Source: an uncultured Prevotellaceae bacterium
Lineage (GTDB): Bacteria > Bacteroidota > Bacteroidia > Bacteroidales > Bacteroidaceae
Reading direction: 5' to 3'
Assembly (NCBI GenBank): GCA_946539635.1
Contig: CAMNHS010000063.1
Coordinates: 1 to 7,649 of the forward strand
DNA length: 7,649 nucleotides
Translations under genes and position numbers: made by a program
Notes under the pieces: model-generated
The model's input: the letters and a program-made list of their open reading frames with translations, nothing else
Database searches by the model: none
Told to the model about the DNA's origin: nothing
Shown here: piece after piece, positions 4,971 to 7,649 of the stretch
How the letters are laid out: each line of letters opens with the position of its first letter
Numbering within the stretch: position 1 is the first letter of the stretch

Positions 4971-7649
4971 AAGAGACGCTATTGTTTCTTTCAGAGTTGC
5001 AATCTTTTCATTAGAGTCAGAGAGTTTCTTTCTCTCGAGTGCTACAACCTGTTCTGGTGCATTGGCAACAAATCTCTCATTGCTGAGTTTCTTCTGTATG
5101 CCCATAACAAATCCTTCGAGGTGTTTCAGTTCTGCCTCTGCCTTTGCTATCTCAGCCTCCACATCTATGAGGTCGCCAACAGGAATAGCAAATTCACGAG
5201 TACCAATCATGAATGAAGACGTAGCATCACTCTTCTGGGCCACATACTTCACCTCCTTCAGGCCTGCCATCTTCTTGATGATAGCTCCGAGGGCATCATT
5301 CTTGGTTACTACGGCATCATCATCGCCACTTACAACGACTTCGAGAGTCAGGAGTTCACGCTGTCCGATATTCTTTGTCTGGCGAACACCACGGATGCCA
5401 GAGATAATCTGCTTTGCTTCCTCGAAGAGTGGCAGGAGCGCCTCCTCTTCCTTACTCATAGCATCGAGGTTGAAGACGTCAACCATCAGCGATTCACCAT
5501 CCTTGCGCTCAGCGATATGCTGCCACAGTTCTTCTGTGATGAATGGCATGAAAGGATGTATGATATGCAGCAGTTTGTCGAATATCTGCAGAGTTTCAGC
5601 ATAGGTCGCCTTGTCGATAGGCTGCTGGTATGCAGGCTTTATCATCTCAAGATACCATCCAGAGAAGTCATCTGTGAAGAGTTTGAAGGCACACATCAGA
5701 GCGTCATTGAGACGATACTTTGAGAAGTGGTCATTAATCTCTGCATAGACAGCCTTTATTCTGGCATTCATCCATACAACTGACTTAGCATTGCTCTCTT
5801 CCTGCTTAGCATCTGATGTCTCCCATCCCTGTACAAGGCGGAAAGCATTCCACATCTTGTTACAGAAGGCCATACCCTGAGCACAGAGTGCATCATCGTA
5901 GAGGATATCATTTCCTGCTGGTGCAGCAAGCATCATACCCATACGGACACCATCGGCACCATACTTGGCAATGAGGTCGAGAGGGTCAGGAGAGTTGCCC
6001 AGAGACTTACTCATCTTGCGTCCGAGTTTGTCACGTACTATACCTGTGAAATATACATTTTTGAAAGGTATTTCGTGCTGATATTCACAACCAGCCATTA
6101 TCATTCTTGCTACCCAGAAGAAGATGATATCAGGACCTGTTACGAGGTCGCTTGTTGGATAGTAGTAATTTATCTCTTCATTGCCTGGGTTATTGATACC
6201 ATCAAAGAGAGAGATAGGCCACAACCATGATGAGAACCATGTATCGAGGGCATCCTCGTCACGATGCAACATATCCATTGTTATATCCTTGCCGTATTTC
6301 TCCTGTGCCTTTTCCAGAGCCTCCTCTGGTGACAGGGCAACAACAAACTTCTCCTCATCGTTTTGGTTTTCGTTTTGGTTTTCGTTTTCGTTAACAAAGT
6401 ATGCAGGAATGCGATGTCCCCACCACAGCTGACGAGAGATACACCAGTCTTGTATATTCTCGAGCCAGTTCTTGTATGTTGTGACATACTTTGATGGGTA
6501 GAACTTCAGTTTTCCTTCGAGAACTGGTGGCAAAGCGATATCAGCCATATGTTTCATGCTCAGGAACCACTGCTTACAGAGACGTGGCTCAACAGCTGTA
6601 TCCTGGTTGCGCTCTGAATATCCAACCTTATTATCATAGTCCTCTATGCGCTCCAGCAGGCCTGCCTTTTCGAGGTCTATGGCAATCTGCTTGCGGACAT
6701 CCATTCTGTCTTGTCCAACATACATTCCGGCAGCCTCAGAAATAGTGCCGTCAGGATTGAAGATATCAATTATCTCAAGGTTGTGAATCTTACCCAGATT
6801 ATAGTCATTGACATCATGGGCAGGAGTAACCTTCAGACATCCTGTTCCGAACTCGATATCTACATATCTGTCTTCAATAACAGGAATCACTCTGTTTACC
6901 AGAGGGACGATTACCTTGTGTCCCTTGAGCCACTGGTTCTTTGGGTCTTTAGGGTTGATACACATTGCAGTATCACCCATGATGGTCTCTGGACGTGTTG
7001 TAGCAACTACAGCATAGTAACCTTTTTCGTCCTTGTGGACAACATCCTCTGGACCTGTTGTTACCTCGCTATCATCTGCCACATAGTACTTTAGGTGATA
7101 GAGTTTTGACTTCTCTTCATGATATATCACCTCTTCTGTAGAAAGCACTGTCTGCGCCTTCGGATCCCAGTTCACCATACGCAAGCCACGATAGATGTAG
7201 CCCTTGTTGTAAAGGTCCACGAACACCTTCATGACAGACTCTGAACGTATTTCGTCCATTGTGAATGCTGTTCTGTCCCAATCGCATGAAGCACCCAGTT
7301 TGCGCAGCTGCTTGAGAATGATGCCACCATGCTCTTCCTTCCAAGCCCAGGCATGCTTCAGGAATTCCTCACGAGTGAGATCGCTCTTCTTGATGCCTTC
7401 CTTAGCCAACTTGGCAACCACCTTTGCCTCTGTAGCGATAGAAGCATGGTCAGTACCAGGCACCCAACAAGCATTCTTTCCATCAAGACGAGCCTTACGA
7501 ATAAGGATATCTTGAATAGTATTGTTGAGCATATGTCCCATATGCAGGACACCTGTCACATTTGGTGGTGGGATAACTATAGTGTAAGGCTCCCTGCTGT
7601 CTGGTTTAGAAGCAAAGAGCTTATTGTCCATCCAATACTGATACCATCT
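4962..7649 (-). CDS. valS: Valyl-tRNA synthetase (5' end outside window)
   Basis: Class I aminoacyl-tRNA synthetase that charges tRNA-Val and hydrolyses mischarged Thr-tRNA. The frame is open to the right edge: six residues (RWYQYW) precede the first visible ATG at 7631, which is internal, and about 15 residues are missing judging from relatives. Counting visible residues, the HIGH-type signature HMGH is at 36-39 after [16 protein letters not shown] follows, and the CP1 editing domain has [13 protein letters not shown] near 220 and [12 protein letters not shown] downstream. [10 protein letters not shown] comes before a low-complexity loop, and KMSKS is at 545-549. The helical anticodon-binding domain includes [13 protein letters not shown]. 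The last 75 or so residues ([15 protein letters not shown] to the end) form the Lys/Glu-rich coiled coil typical of ValS tRNA-binding tails. With 895 residues visible, the length is normal. An Asn/Glu/Gln repeat at 420-431 is the one oddity. It appears to be the first gene seen of a valS-membrane protein-hisB unit; its promoter lies outside. Confidence 0.98.
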   Translation of the reverse strand, partial: RWYQYWMDNKLFASKPDSREPYTIVIPPPNVTGVLHMGHMLNNTIQDILIRKARLDGKNACWVPGTDHASIATEAKVVAKLAKEGIKKSDLTREEFLKHAWAWKEEHGGIILKQLRKLGASCDWDRTAFTMDEIRSESVMKVFVDLYNKGYIYRGLRMVNWDPKAQTVLSTEEVIYHEEKSKLYHLKYYVADDSEVTTGPEDVVHKDEKGYYAVVATTRPETIMGDTAMCINPKDPKNQWLKGHKVIVPLVNRVIPVIEDRYVDIEFGTGCLKVTPAHDVNDYNLGKIHNLEIIDIFNPDGTISEAAGMYVGQDRMDVRKQIAIDLEKAGLLERIEDYDNKVGYSERNQDTAVEPRLCKQWFLSMKHMADIALPPVLEGKLKFYPSKYVTTYKNWLENIQDWCISRQLWWGHRIPAYFVNENENQNENQNDEEKFVVALSPEEALEKAQEKYGKDITMDMLHRDEDALDTWFSSWLWPISLFDGINNPGNEEINYYYPTSDLVTGPDIIFFWVARMIMAGCEYQHEIPFKNVYFTGIVRDKLGRKMSKSLGNSPDPLDLIAKYGADGVRMGMMLAAPAGNDILYDDALCAQGMAFCNKMWNAFRLVQGWETSDAKQEESNAKSVVWMNARIKAVYAEINDHFSKYRLNDALMCAFKLFTDDFSGWYLEMIKPAYQQPIDKATYAETLQIFDKLLHIIHPFMPFITEELWQHIAERKDGESLMVDVFNLDAMSKEEEALLPLFEEAKQIISGIRGVRQTKNIGQRELLTLEVVVSGDDDAVVTKNDALGAIIKKMAGLKEVKYVAQKSDATSSFMIGTREFAIPVGDLIDVEAEIAKAEAELKHLEGFVMGIQKKLSNERFVANAPEQVVALERKKLSDSNEKIATLKETIASLKK
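6357..6392 (-). repeat. In-frame hexanucleotide repeat within valS (Asn-Glu/Gln loop)
   Basis: On the coding strand six consecutive hexamers read AAC followed by GAA, GAA, CAA, GAA, CAA and GAT, encoding [12 protein letters not shown] at visible residues 420-431. The unit is a multiple of three, so gain or loss of copies keeps the frame. It falls in a surface loop between the [10 protein letters not shown] strand and the [12 protein letters not shown] helix, where ValS proteins vary in length. Confidence 0.9.

Noticed and set aside
5062..5604. Plus-strand Ser-rich open frame of 180 codons opposite valS
   Set aside because: It is antisense to the conserved C-terminal half of valS; the Ser-rich low-complexity translation is a by-product of codon use on the other strand.
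7629..7631. ATG at 7631 as the true valS start
   Set aside because: The frame continues upstream with RWYQYW, the conserved residues that precede this point in ValS, so the start lies outside the window.

Overview
This window looks like ordinary chromosomal housekeeping DNA from a member of the Bacteroidales, most likely Prevotella/Segatella or a close relative. That placement is an inference. It rests on the style of the proteins (bifunctional HisB, TIGR02757/DUF2400 protein, Bacteroidetes-type ValS), on AT-rich leaders with weak ribosome binding sites, and on TAnnTTTG promoter elements upstream of two genes. All six genes lie on the minus strand, so transcription runs from high to low coordinates. 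Both end genes are cut by the window edges.

Right part (about 3078-7649): a probable operon of valS (valyl-tRNA synthetase, missing its first residues), an uncharacterised five-helix membrane protein, and hisB (two histidine biosynthesis enzymes in one polypeptide). The membrane protein gene starts 26 bases after the valS stop. Its own stop overlaps the hisB start in an ATGA. A strong hairpin followed by a run of eight U residues ends the unit.

Middle (about 813-3075): a promoter-like TACCTTTG sits directly behind that terminator and leads into uxaB (tagaturonate reductase, galacturonate catabolism). A TIGR02757/DUF2400 gene overlaps the uxaB 3' end by about 50 bases and is probably cotranscribed.

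Left part (1-812): a 165-base AT-rich spacer holds a TAACTTTG promoter element and a 16-bp palindrome. It is followed by the first 215 codons of a glycolytic NAD-dependent glyceraldehyde-3-phosphate dehydrogenase.

I found no mobile element, RNA gene, CRISPR array, defence system or sign of recent transfer, and no convincing previously undescribed system. The items most worth a second look are small: five tandem heptamers spanning the valS stop and the whole spacer to the next gene; an in-frame hexanucleotide repeat coding an Asn/Glu/Gln loop in ValS; loss of the zinc-ligand cysteines in the HisB phosphatase domain; and a glycosylase-like Asp-Thr-His-Val motif in the uncharacterised DUF2400 protein.
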